Part shown: one piece after another, positions 21,584 to 32,761 of the stretch
How positions within the stretch are numbered: position 1 is the first letter of the stretch
How the letters are laid out: each line of letters begins with the position of its first letter
Origin: Strix aluco
Taxonomy: Eukaryota; Chordata; Aves; Strigiformes; Strigidae
Direction: 5' to 3'
Length of the DNA stretch: 64,000 nt
Assembly: GCF_031877795.1 (NCBI RefSeq)
Contig: NC_133948.1
Span: 16,818,948 to 16,882,947 of the forward strand
The notes under the pieces: generated by a model
The model's database searches: none
What the model was told of the DNA's origin: nothing
What the model saw: the letters and a program-made list of their open reading frames with translations, nothing else
Translations under genes and position numbers: made by a program

Positions 21584-22847
21584 ATGGGGTCGGATGGCGA
21601 ATCGGAGAGCGACGAAGCAGAACATGACCAAAAATGGAAACATGAGAGAGGTTGGGGGGCGCGGCCCAACCAGCGGGAGGTCCACCCACCGTTAGAGCCG
21701 CCCGCGGTGGGAATGAAAGGGCTGATGATGGAACTCGCTAGGGCGGTGCAGGAACTATCCGCTGCAGTTAGAGAGAACAGGCGGCTGGTGGGGGGGGGCT
21801 TGGCGCCATCCCCTGTGCCGAGGACACCCACAGATTGGCAACTCATAGCCAAGGAGTGCATTATGTCGGGGGTGAAGCTTGAGCCTGCAGCAATACATGC
21901 CTACCCAGTCAGGGTTACCCCCACAGGGCAGCAGGAGTGGTATCCGCTTGACACGAAGGCCGTGCAAACCCTATTTAAGGCAGTTGCCGAACACGGCTTA
22001 GGACACCCAGAAACAACTTTGCTATTAGAAACCATTCTAGCATTGCCACTGACCCCCTCTGACATGCGACAGCTGGCGAAAGCGGTGTTAAAACCAGCAA
22101 TGTATTTGCTGTGGAAGGAGGCATGGGGAAGCCAATGCCGTAGTCCATGCGGCCGCCAATCAGCAGCACCCCTTACATGGGCCTACCCATGACCGCCTAT
22201 TAGGGCGGGGCGCTTTTGCAACGATACGGGCTCAGTTACAAGTGCGGCCCAGAGAATTCACGGCCACTACTGAAGCTGGCAAACAGGCCTTTATGGATGT
22301 AGCCAAATTGGAGAAGAAGGAGCCCGCTTGGACCTCCATCAAGCAGGGGCAAAACGAGCCATTCTTACAGTTTGTCGACAGGCTTCATGGTGTGGTTTTA
22401 GAGTCAGATCTACCCGACGGTGCAAAAGAGGCTGTGCTAGTGGAGTGTATTAGGCAGCAATCCAATCTGTTAATCAAGGGCATTGTAAGGGACATTCCCC
22501 TAAACACACCTGTCGCCGCCCTCCTCCGGCAAGTAGTACAAAAGGAGGCCTTAGTACATTCCCCAGGGGACATTCATTTCACCGAAAGACCTGTATCCCA
22601 TAGGAAAGACAATATGCGAGGCGTCAATAAGAAGCCTCAGCAGGCGAACCGACAGGGGCCGCGGTCCTCAGGGAATGGGCCGTGCTGGGCGTGCGGAAAA
22701 CCTGGTCGCTGGGCACGAGACTGCTGGCATAAGCGTCTACAGCAGGGAAATGGGAGCAGGGGAGCCAGGGATGGGGCAGGGCTCCTCCTATGCGTTACAG
22801 ACAGCCCCCACAGAACAAAGGCGACTCCTCTTATACTCCCCGAGTGA
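21584..22847 (+). pseudogene. ERV gag pseudogene (frameshifted)
   Basis: The N-terminal part is read from ATG 21584 in frame 2 to a stop at 22192 and carries a capsid N-terminal-domain-like stretch (about 21890-22130). The reading then moves to frame 3, open across 22242-22847, which holds the major homology region (QGQNEPFLQFVDRLHG, about 22347-22394) and a nucleocapsid knuckle at 22683-22724. The shift falls between about 22130 and 22190 and looks like a one-base indel. In the knuckle the spacing C-x2-C-x4-x-x4-C is kept, but the fourth ligand position is Arg (22707-22709) instead of His, so zinc binding is probably lost. Only one knuckle is seen. The protein cannot be made in one piece. 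Confidence 0.8.
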
Positions 22848-22849
22848 TG

Positions 22850-23223
22850 GTGAGATATACCCAGGGATACCCTCCGGAGAGCGACCCGGGGAGGGCCCCT
22901 CAAACGATGGGTACACCAGAGCAGGAACAGTGGCTCTGGTCTTAGACTGTAGCGACAAACCCATGGTCACCGTTTGGATAAGTCAGCCCCGCCCTGGAGG
23001 AACCGAAGAGATAGTAGTGCAGGCCATGATTGATTCAGGAGCTGACGTGACAGTTGTGGGCGAGAGATGGTGGCCAGGACAGTGGAAGACCACGTTTGGA
23101 GGGTTTGTGACAGGAGTAGGAGGGGAAAAGCCGGTATACAGAGCCATTACCACGACAGTATTTAAGGTTCGAGACCAGAACAAAGGGACCCTAACCGCGA
23201 CACTAAAGCCCATTATATTGTAA
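22850..23223 (+). pseudogene. ERV aspartic protease fragment (pro)
   Basis: In frame 1, overlapping the gag end, a protease region contains the catalytic D-S-G-A motif at 23032-23043 followed by VTVV, and a GFVTGVGG stretch resembling the flap. It ends at a TAA (23221-23223) created in the junction repeat, so the C-terminal part with the conserved G-R-D-type segment is missing. A separate pro frame overlapping gag is usual in class II retroviruses. Confidence 0.75.
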
Positions 23224-23237
23224 TATTATATTGTAAT
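23212..23237 (+). repeat. 13-bp tandem repeat at ERV/CR1 junction
   Basis: ATTATATTGTAAT occurs twice head to tail (23212-23224 and 23225-23237), exactly where the ERV sequence stops and the duplicated CR1 starts (23240). It looks like templated filler at a repair junction. Confidence 0.85.
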
Positions 23238-23239
23238 AG

Positions 23240-23833
23240 TGTATCAGCACTAGCTTGGCCAGCAGGGACAGGGAAGGGATCTTGCCCCTGGGCTCGGCAC
23301 TGGTGAGGCCGCCCCTCGATGAGTGGGTTCAGTTTTGGGCCCCTCACTCCAAAAAGGCCATTGAATGACTCGAGCGTGTCCAGAGAAGGGCAACGGAGCT
23401 GGTGCAGGGTCTGGAGCACAGGTCTGATGGGGAGCGGCTGAGGGAACTGGGGGGGTTTAGTGTGGAGAAGAGGAGGCTGAGGGGAGACCTCATGGCCCTC
23501 TGCAACTCCCTGAAAGGAGGGTGCAGAGAGGGGGGATGAGTCTTTTGAACCAAGTAGTAAGTGATAGGACAAGAGGGAATGGCCTCAAGTTGCGCCAGGG
23601 CAGGTTTAGACTGGATATTAGGAAGCATTTCTTTCCAGAACGGGTAGTCAGGCGTTGGAATGGGCTGCCCAGGGAGGGGGGGAGTCCCCATCCCTGGAGG
23701 GGTTGAAGAGTCGGGTTGACCCAGTGCTGAGGGATCTGGTGGAGTTGGGAATTGTCAATGTCAGGCTGATGGTTGGACTGGATGATCTTCAAGGTCTTTT
23801 CCAACCTAGACGATTGTGTGATTCTGTGATTCT
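23240..23833 (+). mobile_element. CR1 LINE 3' fragment, copy 2 (cut at duplication breakpoint)
   Basis: Same element as 3911-4504 but lacking the RT part, which the breakpoint removes. It carries about seven substitutions relative to copy 1 over roughly 590 bp, more than the rest of the duplication. Confidence 0.92.
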
Positions 23834-23910
23834 GCTCCGTCCCCGGTTGGGACCCCTCACCCCCCCCTTTCCCCTCTGCCTGTTGCAGTGAAACCCTCAG
23901 TTCCCCCCCC

Positions 23911-23974
23911 TCCCCATCCCCATCCCCATCCCCATCCCCATCCCCATCCCCATCCCCATCCCCATCCCCATCCC
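23911..23974 (+). repeat. (CCCCAT)n microsatellite, copy 2
   Basis: Tandem CCATCC hexamers, one unit longer than in copy 1. Confidence 0.93.
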
Positions 23975-24054
23975 CTCCCCGCCCGGCCCGGCCCCACGCT
24001 GAGCGCGGGAGGCGGTGGCCAGTCCCCGCGGGCTCGGGGCCACCGGACCGTGGC

Positions 24055-24060
24055 AATAAA
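24055..24060 (+). terminator. AATAAA polyadenylation signal, orphan copy 2
   Basis: Duplicate of the signal at 4720 with the same GT-rich downstream stretch. In copy 2 no USP36-like coding exon precedes it, so it is a detached 3' end. It could end transcripts that enter from the ERV fragment. Confidence 0.55.
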
Positions 24061-24084
24061 CTCTCGGTGTCTGTGGACCGGCTG

Positions 24085-24735
24085 CTCTGATTGGTGGGGC
24101 GGGGCCGGCCGGGGAGGGGCGGGGATAAGGGGGGGCGGTGATAAGGGGGTCGGGGATGGGGTGGCGCCGCCCACGGCGGGCTCGGCGCCTTCGTCACGCG
24201 GGCGTGACCGGTCAGTGCGGCTCCGGTCAGTGCGGCTCCGGTCAGTGCGGCTCCGGTCAGTGCGGCTCCGGGACCCTGCCTGGGCCGGGCCCCGGCGGGG
24301 CGAAGGGCCGGGCTGGGTGCCGCGGCTCCGGGCAGGCAGCCGGCGGGGGCCGGGGCTCGGGGCTCGGGGCCGGGGCGGTCCGTGACCCGCGGAGGGGGGG
24401 GCGGGTCTGTGTGCGTCTCCCGGTTTGGGCCGCGCCGCTCCCGGGTGGAAGAGCGGGGTCTGCGGCTCCTGGTCGGGCTGGGGGGGCGGCGGAACCCGCG
24501 CCCGCAGGTGCCAGGGGCGGCTGCTCACCCCGGCGTGGCCGCGGGCACCGGCCGGGCGGGGCCGTGGGGCGGTGGAGGAAGTGCCGGGAGGAAACGGGCA
24601 CCCGGTGCCCACAGACAGCGCGGAGAGCGGGGCCCCCCCGCAGCCCCCGGCGCTCCCGCTTCGCGGGCGGCGCGGCCTCATCCTGGCCTGGGTCTCGGCC
24701 CCAGCGGCCCCGCGCAGCCCCACTGTGCTGCCCTG
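24085..24735 (+). promoter_or_regulatory. CpG island with CCAAT and GC boxes, copy 2
   Basis: Duplicate of 4751-5408: ATTGG at 24090-24094 followed by GGGGCGGGG boxes. The part from about 24260 onward is practically identical to copy 1, while the first 200 bp differ at several positions. Confidence 0.5.
24208..24269 (+). repeat. 15-bp tandem repeat (GGTCAGTGCGGCTCC)x4, copy 2
   Basis: Four tandem 15-mers occupy the place where copy 1 has GGCTCC hexamers. Both arrays are built from the same GGCTCCGGTCAGTGCGG text. Confidence 0.93.
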
Positions 24736-25264
24736 CTGCCAGGCTCTGGGACCCGCTGCCTGCAGTGTCAGTGCTGCCAGGCTCTGGGACCCGCTGCCTG
24801 CAGTGTCAGTGCTGCCAGGCTCTGGGACCCGCTGCCTGCAGTGTCAGTGCTGCCAGGCTCTGGGACCCGCTGCCTGCAGTGTCAGTGCTGCCAGGCTCTG
24901 GGACCCGCTGCCTGCAGTGTCAGTGCTGCCAGAGCATGGACCCGCTGCCTGCAGTGTCAGTGCTGCCAGGCTCTGGGACCCCCTGCCTGCAGTGTCAGTG
25001 CTGCCAGGCTCTGGGACCCGCTGCCTGCAGTGTCAGTGCTGCCAGAGCATGGACCCGCTGCCTGCAGTGTCAGTGCTGCCAGGCTCTGGGACCCCCTGCC
25101 TGCAGTGTCAGTGCTGCCAGGCTCTGGGACCCCCTGCCTGCAGTGTCAGTGCTGCCAGGCTCTGGGACCCCCTGCCTGCAGTGTCAGTGCTGCCAGGCTC
25201 TGGGACCCGCTGCCTGCAGTGTCAGTGCTGCCAGGCTATGAACCCCCTGCCTGCAGTGTCAGTG
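24736..25264 (+). repeat. 38-bp VNTR, fourteen units (copy 2)
   Basis: Fourteen units of the 38-bp repeat, three of them 37 bp (two with GAGCATGGACC, one with GGCTATGAACC). Two point variants (CCCG/CCCC) alternate. Length is 529 bp against 76 bp in copy 1. Confidence 0.95.
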
Positions 25265-25405
25265 CTGCCAGAGCATTGGAATCTATCGTTGTGGGAGAGT
25301 GGGACATTTTGAGAGAGAATGCCCAGAGTTAAAGAAGGAAGAGAAAGTAATTCCGATCATGAACTTTGAAGACATAGAATAGAGGAGTCAGGGGTGACTC
25401 CCAGC
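25265..25405 (+). pseudogene. Retroviral nucleocapsid / gag-pol junction fossil, copy 2
   Basis: Duplicate of 5485-5625, one substitution in the first codons; TAG at 25380-25382. Upstream, in the same frame, a TGA at 25239-25241 inside the last VNTR unit separates it from the CpG-island open frame, unlike in copy 1. Confidence 0.6.
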
Positions 25406-25564
25406 TCAGCTGTACCACGCGGTGTGGCGGGGGCTGGCTGTCACGGAGCCCGTCTGCTGCCTCTCCATCCATTTGATGTCAGAGCCGCTCAGGTGCCATC
25501 AGCCCCAGAGCCAGCATCAGCTCCAGCACCACACGCCAGGCTGCCCCCCGTTTCACCCACAAAT

Positions 25565-25855
25565 TGCCCTATGCCCCCAGATCCGTGTTTGACCGCCAAA
25601 TGCCCCACTTTTCCCACAGCATTCCCCCGTTTGACCCCCAAACCCAGCTTTGACCCCCAAATCTTTCACTTTGACCCCCAAAAATATTGCTGTTTGACCC
25701 CCAAGTCAGCCTCAGCACCCCAAAAATTCTATTTTTCATGCCAAAATCCATCGTGAATCTCAAAATCCCCCAGTTTCACCCAAAAATCTGCTCCAGCACC
25801 CGCAAAGCCACCCAGTTTCACCGCAAAATCCTCCTTGGACTCCAGAATCCCCCAT
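25565..25855 (+). repeat. Degenerate TTTGACCCCCAAA repeat array, copy 2
   Basis: Same irregular array as at 5785-6075. Confidence 0.7.
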
Positions 25856-28800
25856 AAAAGTTATGAGCACAGCACTATTTTTTGAGTTTGGATTTTTATC
25901 TCTTTTAGATTTAAAGTTTGAATTTAAAAAAATTTAGTTGAATTGATGTGGAAAACATGTTCAAATCACCAAGTATTTCTTTCAAACTAGAATAAGCAAA
26001 GTAGAAGCTACAAAGAGTATTCTGGCTTTAAAGCGTTTCGTATTTTTGAACCCAAATCTACAAATGCCCTAGAAAAATTATCTTTTATTACTGTGCCACA
26101 AATGTTATGATCCACACCTTCTAAAACATTATTGTCGAAGTTGTGTGGTAGAGACGCAGGCGATCAGTGGCTGGGCTGTGGCCTCTCAGGCCATGGATCT
26201 CCTTTTGTTCAGAAGACTCTCAGGCTGCAGCAAGCGCCCAGGCGTCACAGCGAACACGGAGGGTCTGAAAGAGAAGTCAGCAAAATAAAAAGAAGGAATG
26301 GGCAAGAAAAAGGCAGAAGCCTGAATCCCGTCTGTCCTAAATAATGAACTGCTCAGCTCCGGGCTGGCCGCACAGGCCACCTGCAGTTCAGGGTCTTGGG
26401 CAGAAATCTTCTGCAGTTTGGTATTATCTCCTTCCTCACAAACTAAAAATAAACCAATAAAAGGAGACGCCTGTTCCTTAGTTCAGTGAAGGGAAAAGCA
26501 ACTTCTCTTGAGGTCTGTTTGCCTCTTTTGGAGGATGGGCCGGAGCCCGAAGGAGAAGAGCGCCCTGACAGCAGCTGCTGGGCAGGCTGAGGGGGTGCGG
26601 GGAGTCTGCTCCCGGGGGAGCTGCGCCACTGTGTGTAGCTCAGTCGCTGTTATTGGGGGTCTGAAGCCAGTTCCCAGCAGGCACACCGTAACTCCTTGCG
26701 CTCTCTCTCTGCCCGCTGACTGTCCCGGTACCGCTCCAGATGTGCAGCCAGTGGGACGCCCACCGCTAACGGGAGATTCTCGCCTCAGGACGCCGCAGCC
26801 CCGAGCTTCGCCCTGCGCTTGGCCCGTGAGGAGCCGCGGCTCCGGCTGCAAACCCCGGTGAGGGGGGGATGCGGGTGTGGGGCTTGTGCAGGGAGCGCCT
26901 GAGCCGCCGGGTGCTGGGCGGGGGCAGACCCGTGCCAGCCAATTCGCCTTTTAGCCCCAAACGCCTGTTGGCAGAGATGCCGGTCTCCTGGGGGCAGTGG
27001 GGACGTGCTCCTGCCTCTGGAAAAGGTGCCTGAGTTCCGGGCGTGAGAAGGGCGCTGGGGTTTAGCGGTCAGGGTTGAGGCAGGTGTGGAAGATGGCAAT
27101 AGCTGTGATCTTTAGTCAGAAAAAAAATATTTGTATGTTCAAGAACTTTGTTTCCTCTCTTCTGCTAATCCAGTACGGAATATGAGCCAAAAGAGGAAGC
27201 TGGCGCTGTACACACTGCACACTCCTAAGTCTTCGTTTTAAAGTATGTGTGAGGTCAAGCTAGGACATGCTTTGCAATTTGTGTATTTACTGCAGCGAAT
27301 TTTCTGCTCTTCCTGGCTGTTTCCTGTGGTTTTCAGCTGGCTTTACCTCCACAGAAAGAAATACTGTGTATGTGGAAGAGGCCGTTCAGAATCTTCCCTT
27401 AGGAGGGTTTTTTTATGTGCTCTGCTTTTAAATGACAATCTGTATTATTGATGCCAGTGTTTACAACAGCTTTCTGATTCCCTGGTTAAAGTATTCTGAG
27501 CCTAATCCAGCCACATGCGTTGGTGGCTGGGAGAAAGCCAACAGGTCGTCACAGCAAACGGTCCCAGCCGAGTCCTGACGTGGCTTCTGCAGCGGGGGGA
27601 CGGGCAAAGGAAGGATGCTTGTGATTCACTGTGATTTTGCAAAGAGTCTTTGAGTTCTAATTTCCATCATGTTTTTACTCTTCCCTTCTTTCCAGGGAGT
27701 GAAACTGATTTCAGCTCTTCAAGAGGCATGCGCAGTATTTAGTGCCTGAACACCACGTGTCTGCTGCTGGAAGCAAAAGATCTTCTTTTTCTCACAAGTA
27801 AGCAAAGCAATTTTTCCTGGGTAGCGCAAGTGTTGCTAGTGCAGAGGTAGACTGCTGTGTGAGGTCTTGCAGCTAAGACATACAGTATCAGCACTGTGAG
27901 TTTTAAAGCTGTTTGGGTAACTCTGGTCAGCACTTACACTGATGAGAACTGTGATAGGAGAAAGGGGAAAAAATGCTGTGTTTGAAAAATAAGAACTGTG
28001 ACTATGCCAGGTCAGCCGACTGGTATATTTTTGTTGTTTATTCATCAAATACACGTGGGAGGTACAGTCAGGTAAGCCAGAAGAGGCATCGGCTGGAGCG
28101 GAGGAGACAGCTGGGTGTATGTTAGTGAACAGCAGTACTTCTAACCAGTTGCCCTTATCCTTTTGCTCTTATCACTGTTCTCTCTCTGTAATAAACTGTC
28201 AGCTCAGCAGGTGCCTTTCCAGATCATGATCTTATTTTTTGTAGGAAGGAGGAGACAATATTGCCTGTGATGCTTCTTTCTTAAACACCCTTGCCCAACC
28301 TTTATATAACTAAAATTGGATGCAAATAAAAACCATTATCATAGTCAACTATCTAAATGAACCTTTCATGAAAGATTTCTGTAAGGTTTCTCCCTATCAC
28401 GTGTGAAGTGCAAATCCAGACAGGGGTGTTGGGATGGAGCCGCGCCCGCTGTGCTCCACCCAGGCAACCCCTGCTGGTTCCATTTTTGGAGCGGGCGGAA
28501 AGAGTTCACATGGACAGGACTGTTTGCTGCCCTGTGTGGAGGAGCTGGCAGGCGGGCTGGGACCGGCAGCAGGTCACCCCTGTGCTTAAGTCAGAGACGT
28601 CTCCAAGGTCGCAGGGTGCCCCGGTGTGCAGAGATCGGCAGAATGATGCTGAATGAGCAGTTTCCTCTCTGTGTGGTGAGACTGTTAGAGAAACAAACAT
28701 TACTAAAGTGCTCTCTGGGTTAAATCTAACAAGTAAAGGTACTGGCTGGGGGAAAAAGCAATACTAAGTATATGAAGGCCTAAAATCATCTTACGTGCAG

Positions 28801-30016
28801 TAAGATTCTGTATCATTTCGTATATTATTGTGCATTTAAATGTAACCTTAAATTAGAGCCTGCTGAGCTACTGAATTGGACAGAAGTGCTCTGTAGCAGT
28901 GCTCCTTGCAGTGCATCGCACAGCCTGTGCCAGTTCTGCCTCACACAAGAGCTGATGCTGTACTGTGCAAAGTGGACAGAGATGTCTCCTTTGCAATGTT
29001 CTCTTTTAACTGTTTGACGTGAGTGAAAAACTGGGCTGCACTTAGTGGTGATCATGACTTAGTCAGGAACTGAGCTCGAGGGCTAAAGCGGCGCGGTGTG
29101 TACAGTTTGATTCAGTAAGTGTGAAAATTTGCTCTGCTCACATATTAAGGGGACCGAAGGTCCATGTATCTTGCCAAATTCAGCAACTTAACTCTGAAAG
29201 CAACACCTCCTCCCTTGGTTTTACATCTTCTCAGCTCCTCTCTTCGATGTGGCACAAGCACAGCGTGATGAACCCAGTCACAGGCTGTACATCGACTGGA
29301 TTTCACAGCGGGGCGGTTCATAGCAGCAGTTTGTAACGCCCACGCTCACCCTCTGACTGCCTTAGCCCATTGCTGCTCTCGACACCGAGTTTGGCAGCCT
29401 GGCTTTTCCTGAACAGCCGGGCTGCTGATGGATTTATCCAAACGTGGGTGTTTCTTTCTCCACGTGCTGAAAGCAGTGGCAGAGGTTGTTGGTGCCGTCT
29501 GTGCTCATGGAGCTCCTGCGGGGAAAATGTGTCAGGCGTGTTTTCACGCTTGTGATGGGTGACCCCTGAGTCGTATCAACTTTTAAATTGGGTAATGTCC
29601 GTCCTGGGTTGGTCTTCTGCTCCTCATTAAGGGATTATACAAAGCTTTTGCTCTGTGGGGAAGTTCCAGAATTTATCAGGGACATTTCTGTATTAAACAA
29701 GCCTTGTTTTTGTCAGTATGACCAACTGTAGAAAGTAGTATATGGGGCTTTTCTGCCAGTGTCACTACTTAACTTCTGATAAGTATGTGTCATTAAACCC
29801 GTCATTTGACAAATCATCTTGCTTATGTTAGGTTAATAGTAACAATAGTGATAAAAATGTGACTTTTTTTCATACAGCCCTTCTCATCCTTTATAAAGGA
29901 CAATAAGGTTTGCTATGTCCCTTTGTAGATGGGGAAATGACTATAGAAAGATTCAATGACTTAAAGACACATTTCATGTAAGAAACAGTGACTGTGAGCC
30001 AGCAACGTGCACTTGC
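25856..30016. other. Non-coding stretch, copy 2
   Basis: Duplicate of 6076-10217; no gene recognised. It carries a 17-bp insertion (TATTTCTTTCAAACTAG) near 25978 absent from copy 1. Confidence 0.5.
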
Positions 30017-30616
30017 AGCCCAGAAAGCCAACCGTGTCCTGGGCTGTGTCCAGAGCAGTGTGGGCAGCAGGTCGAGGGAGGGGATTCTCCCCCCTGCTCA
30101 GCTCTGGTGAGACCCCCCCTGCAGTGCTGTGTCCAGCTCTGGGGACCTCAGAGGGGATCCCCCAGCTCGAGAGGGTCCAGAGGAGGCCACGAAGATGCTC
30201 GAGGGGCTGGAGCACCTCCCCTGTGAGGACAGGCTGAGAGAGTTGGGGGTGTTCAGCTGGAGAAGAGAAGGCTCCGGGGAGACCTTAGAGCGGCCTCCCA
30301 GGACTGAAAGGGGCTACAGGAAAGGGGGGAGGGACTCTTGATCAGGGGTGTAGAGACAGGACGAGGGGTAACGGTTTTAAACTGACAGAGGGAAGATTTA
30401 GATTAGATCTAAGGAAGAAATTCTTCCCTGTGAGGGTGGTGAGGCCCTGGCACAGGTTGCCCAGAGAAGCTGTGGCTGCCCCCTCCCTGGAAGGCCAGGT
30501 TGGACGGGGCTTTGGGCAACCTGGGCTAGTGGAAGGTGTCCCTGCCCGTGCCAGGGGGTGGGACTGGATGGTCTTTAAGGTCCCTTCCAACCCAAACCAT
30601 CCTGTGACTCTATGAC
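30017..30616 (+). mobile_element. CR1 LINE 3' fragment, copy 2
   Basis: Duplicate of the CR1 tail at 10218-10817, essentially identical. The insertion therefore predates the duplication. Confidence 0.9.
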
Positions 30617-31244
30617 AGGGCAGTGATGGGTTTGCCAGGTCTGCTGGTAACTCGGCATCTGGGTCTGTTGTGATCTCCTGGGCTTCCCCTGCTGCCCTGG
30701 GCTGGGTTTGGTCCCTGCTCTGGCTTTCTCCAAGGGCCGGCAGTGGGGTCTCTCGCCGGCTTTGAATGATGGCGACACTGGAGATTCAGGGGTCTGTAAA
30801 CACTCTGAAAAAAGGAAATACAGACAATCTCTTGAAACTGCAACCAAATTCTCAGCCAGTGAGGAGTGTTCAAGCCCTTATCATTGTGTTTTCCTTGTGT
30901 TATTCCATGGGCTTTTCAGGAGAAGGCGCCGGCTGTGTGCAGTGAGGGTTGCTGCGATTGCTATGGAGGCACCACCGGAGAAATGGCTGTAACCTGTTAG
31001 TGGAAGGTGCTGCTTGTCATGGCACAAATGGGGTTAATACACAAGAACAACCTACCCAACCTCCAAGCAATTGTTCCTCTCATGGGGTGTGTTCTAGTTG
31101 GTTTAAAAGAAGGGAAAAAAACCCCACACAACAGAAACCACCATACGGACTTATCATGTCATGTTTCACTGTAGGTCGAAGAGGTGAAATTCATCCAAGT
31201 AGAGAAAACCAGGAGGACGGACGTTGTCTGGGATTGGTGCCGCG

Positions 31245-32396
31245 TCACCCACGCGCGTGGGAGCTGCGCTGTGGCTGCTGCAAGGCTGCGTGGCGCTGCT
31301 GGCGTCTGGGCAGGTTGTGAGCGACCCACCTCTCGACAGCCTCGCAGACGGCGTCGGCTCGTGTCCCGCCGCGCTCGGCCTGCTCGACGAGGAGACTGAG
31401 CTCGGGGACGGAGAGGTCGAGCAGCTCCGCGGACACCCGGGTCACCTCCGCGAAGTGGCGGAGGATGAACGCGTCGGCCGCGTCTCGCAGGTCGGGAGAG
31501 TGATAGCACCCTGTGAGCCTCCAGATGCTGATGCAATTTTCCAAGCAGAGCTGGGATTTGAGGAACTCGCAGCACAGCCCGACGATGCCCATGACATTGA
31601 ACTGGTCTGCTGCCATGAGCCACATTGTCTCCACATTGTCGGCCGTGACCGGCACTGTCCCGGTGTAGGCGTAGTTGATGATGAGCCTCATCGTGTCGGG
31701 TGAAGTGCCGGGGATTCTATATACTGTCTTCTCGGCTCTGTTGCACCTGCTGCTGAACAAAGCCCTGCAAAACCAAAGCAGCGCTGGGGGAAAAACCAGC
31801 TTTGCTGGGTTAAGCCCGGACCCCGTGATCCCCTGGGCCGCCTTCCCCGGGGACCAGGGTGAGCACCCGCAGTAGCCGTGCCGGGAGGCCGGGCAGTGGG
31901 TTAGTGCCTGTTTGACAAGCTGGGGGCTGTAAAAAGGAGCCACAGCCTCTGGCTGTGGCCAGAGAGCGACAGGGCGAGGGGTCCCCTCGCTTCAGCAAGA
32001 GCAGCTGCGAGTAACGGCCTGTGGGGAAGGAAAACCTCATGCCCAAGGGCTGCCAGCCCTGCACCGCCTCGGGGCTCGTCAGGCACCGCCTCAGAGCTGC
32101 TGGTCGGTGCTGGGCTGGGGGTGATTTCTGGTGCCCAGGGAGGGACCAGGACCACAGGAGCTGCTGGGTGAGAGTTCAGTGCTGTTGGAAGCGCTGGAGA
32201 TACCCCCAGGCGCTGTGACCCAGGCCAGGAAATGCCGTTTGTCCCCATCCCCTCCTGCGTCCAGCACCGACCTGAAATAGTCACTGCAGCTACAGAGGAC
32301 GGTCTTGTGAGCCTCGAACTTGACGCCGTCCACGCTGATGGTCACGTCACAGCCGTTCGCCTCCAGGCAGCGATCGCTGAAGCTGGCACAAGCCAT
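31245..32396 (-). CDS. KLHL10: KLHL10-like BTB-BACK protein without kelch repeats, copy 2
   Basis: Exons 32396-32272 and 31764-31245 use the same splice sites as copy 1 and encode about 214 residues. Two features distinguish it. First, codons after N-V-E read T-M-W-L instead of S-L-L: a short stretch (GACAATGTGGA) has been copied next to itself, replacing two codons with three. The S-L-L form is closer to known KLHL10, so copy 2 is the derived one, in a helix of the BTB. Second, an 8-bp difference upstream keeps the frame open to an ATG at 32522, allowing a 42-residue N-terminal extension (with PERKVRE before MACASF) that resembles the longer N-terminus of the family. Truncation after the BACK start is shared with copy 1. 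Confidence 0.72.
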
Positions 32397-32565
32397 CTCC
32401 CTCACCTTCCTCTCCGGGCGTGAGGATGAAGAGCTGGCTGGTGCTGAGCTGTCACCCCTGCTGCAGCCCGAGGCAGTGGCAGGTGCTTCTCCCTGCGGCG
32501 CTTTGTTGTGGCCCTCCAGCATCGTCCTGGAAACCCTGCCCGGTGGTTCTGGAGTTGCCCCATTA

Positions 32566-32590
32566 TGATGTCACCCCCTCACAACGTCAC
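32566..32590 (-). promoter_or_regulatory. CRE-like motif pair, copy 2
   Basis: Same TGATGTCA and ACGTCAC pair as in copy 1. It lies about 170-195 bp upstream of the inner start and 45-70 bp upstream of the ATG at 32522. Confidence 0.35.
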
Positions 32591-32761
32591 AGATGCGGGG
32601 GAGCGGGACCGGGACCGGCCGTGAGCCCCTCCGCAGGCGACGGGGTCCTGGTCCTTCCGGCCCCTGGCTCCATGGCTGCTATCGGCCTTCACTCAACCGC
32701 AGCCCCGGTGACCCGGGACCCCCATCCGCCCCATTTCTGCCCCATTTCTCCCTTAACCTTC

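Larger units (their letters stand above)
21450..23223 (+). mobile_element. Endogenous retrovirus fragment (gag-pro, class II-like), truncated at both ends
   Basis: About 1.8 kb of proviral sequence: matrix/capsid-like gag, a nucleocapsid knuckle and the start of a protease, in order, on the plus strand. The 3' end is cut in the protease and fused to the CR1 of duplication copy 2. There is no pol beyond protease, no env, and no 3' LTR. It lies between the two duplication copies and is not itself duplicated. Confidence 0.85.

Noticed and set aside
24138-25241. 367-codon open frame rich in LQCQCCQ and PLPAVSVLP
   Set aside because: Product of the stop-free 38-bp repeat in CpG-rich DNA; all three frames are similarly open.
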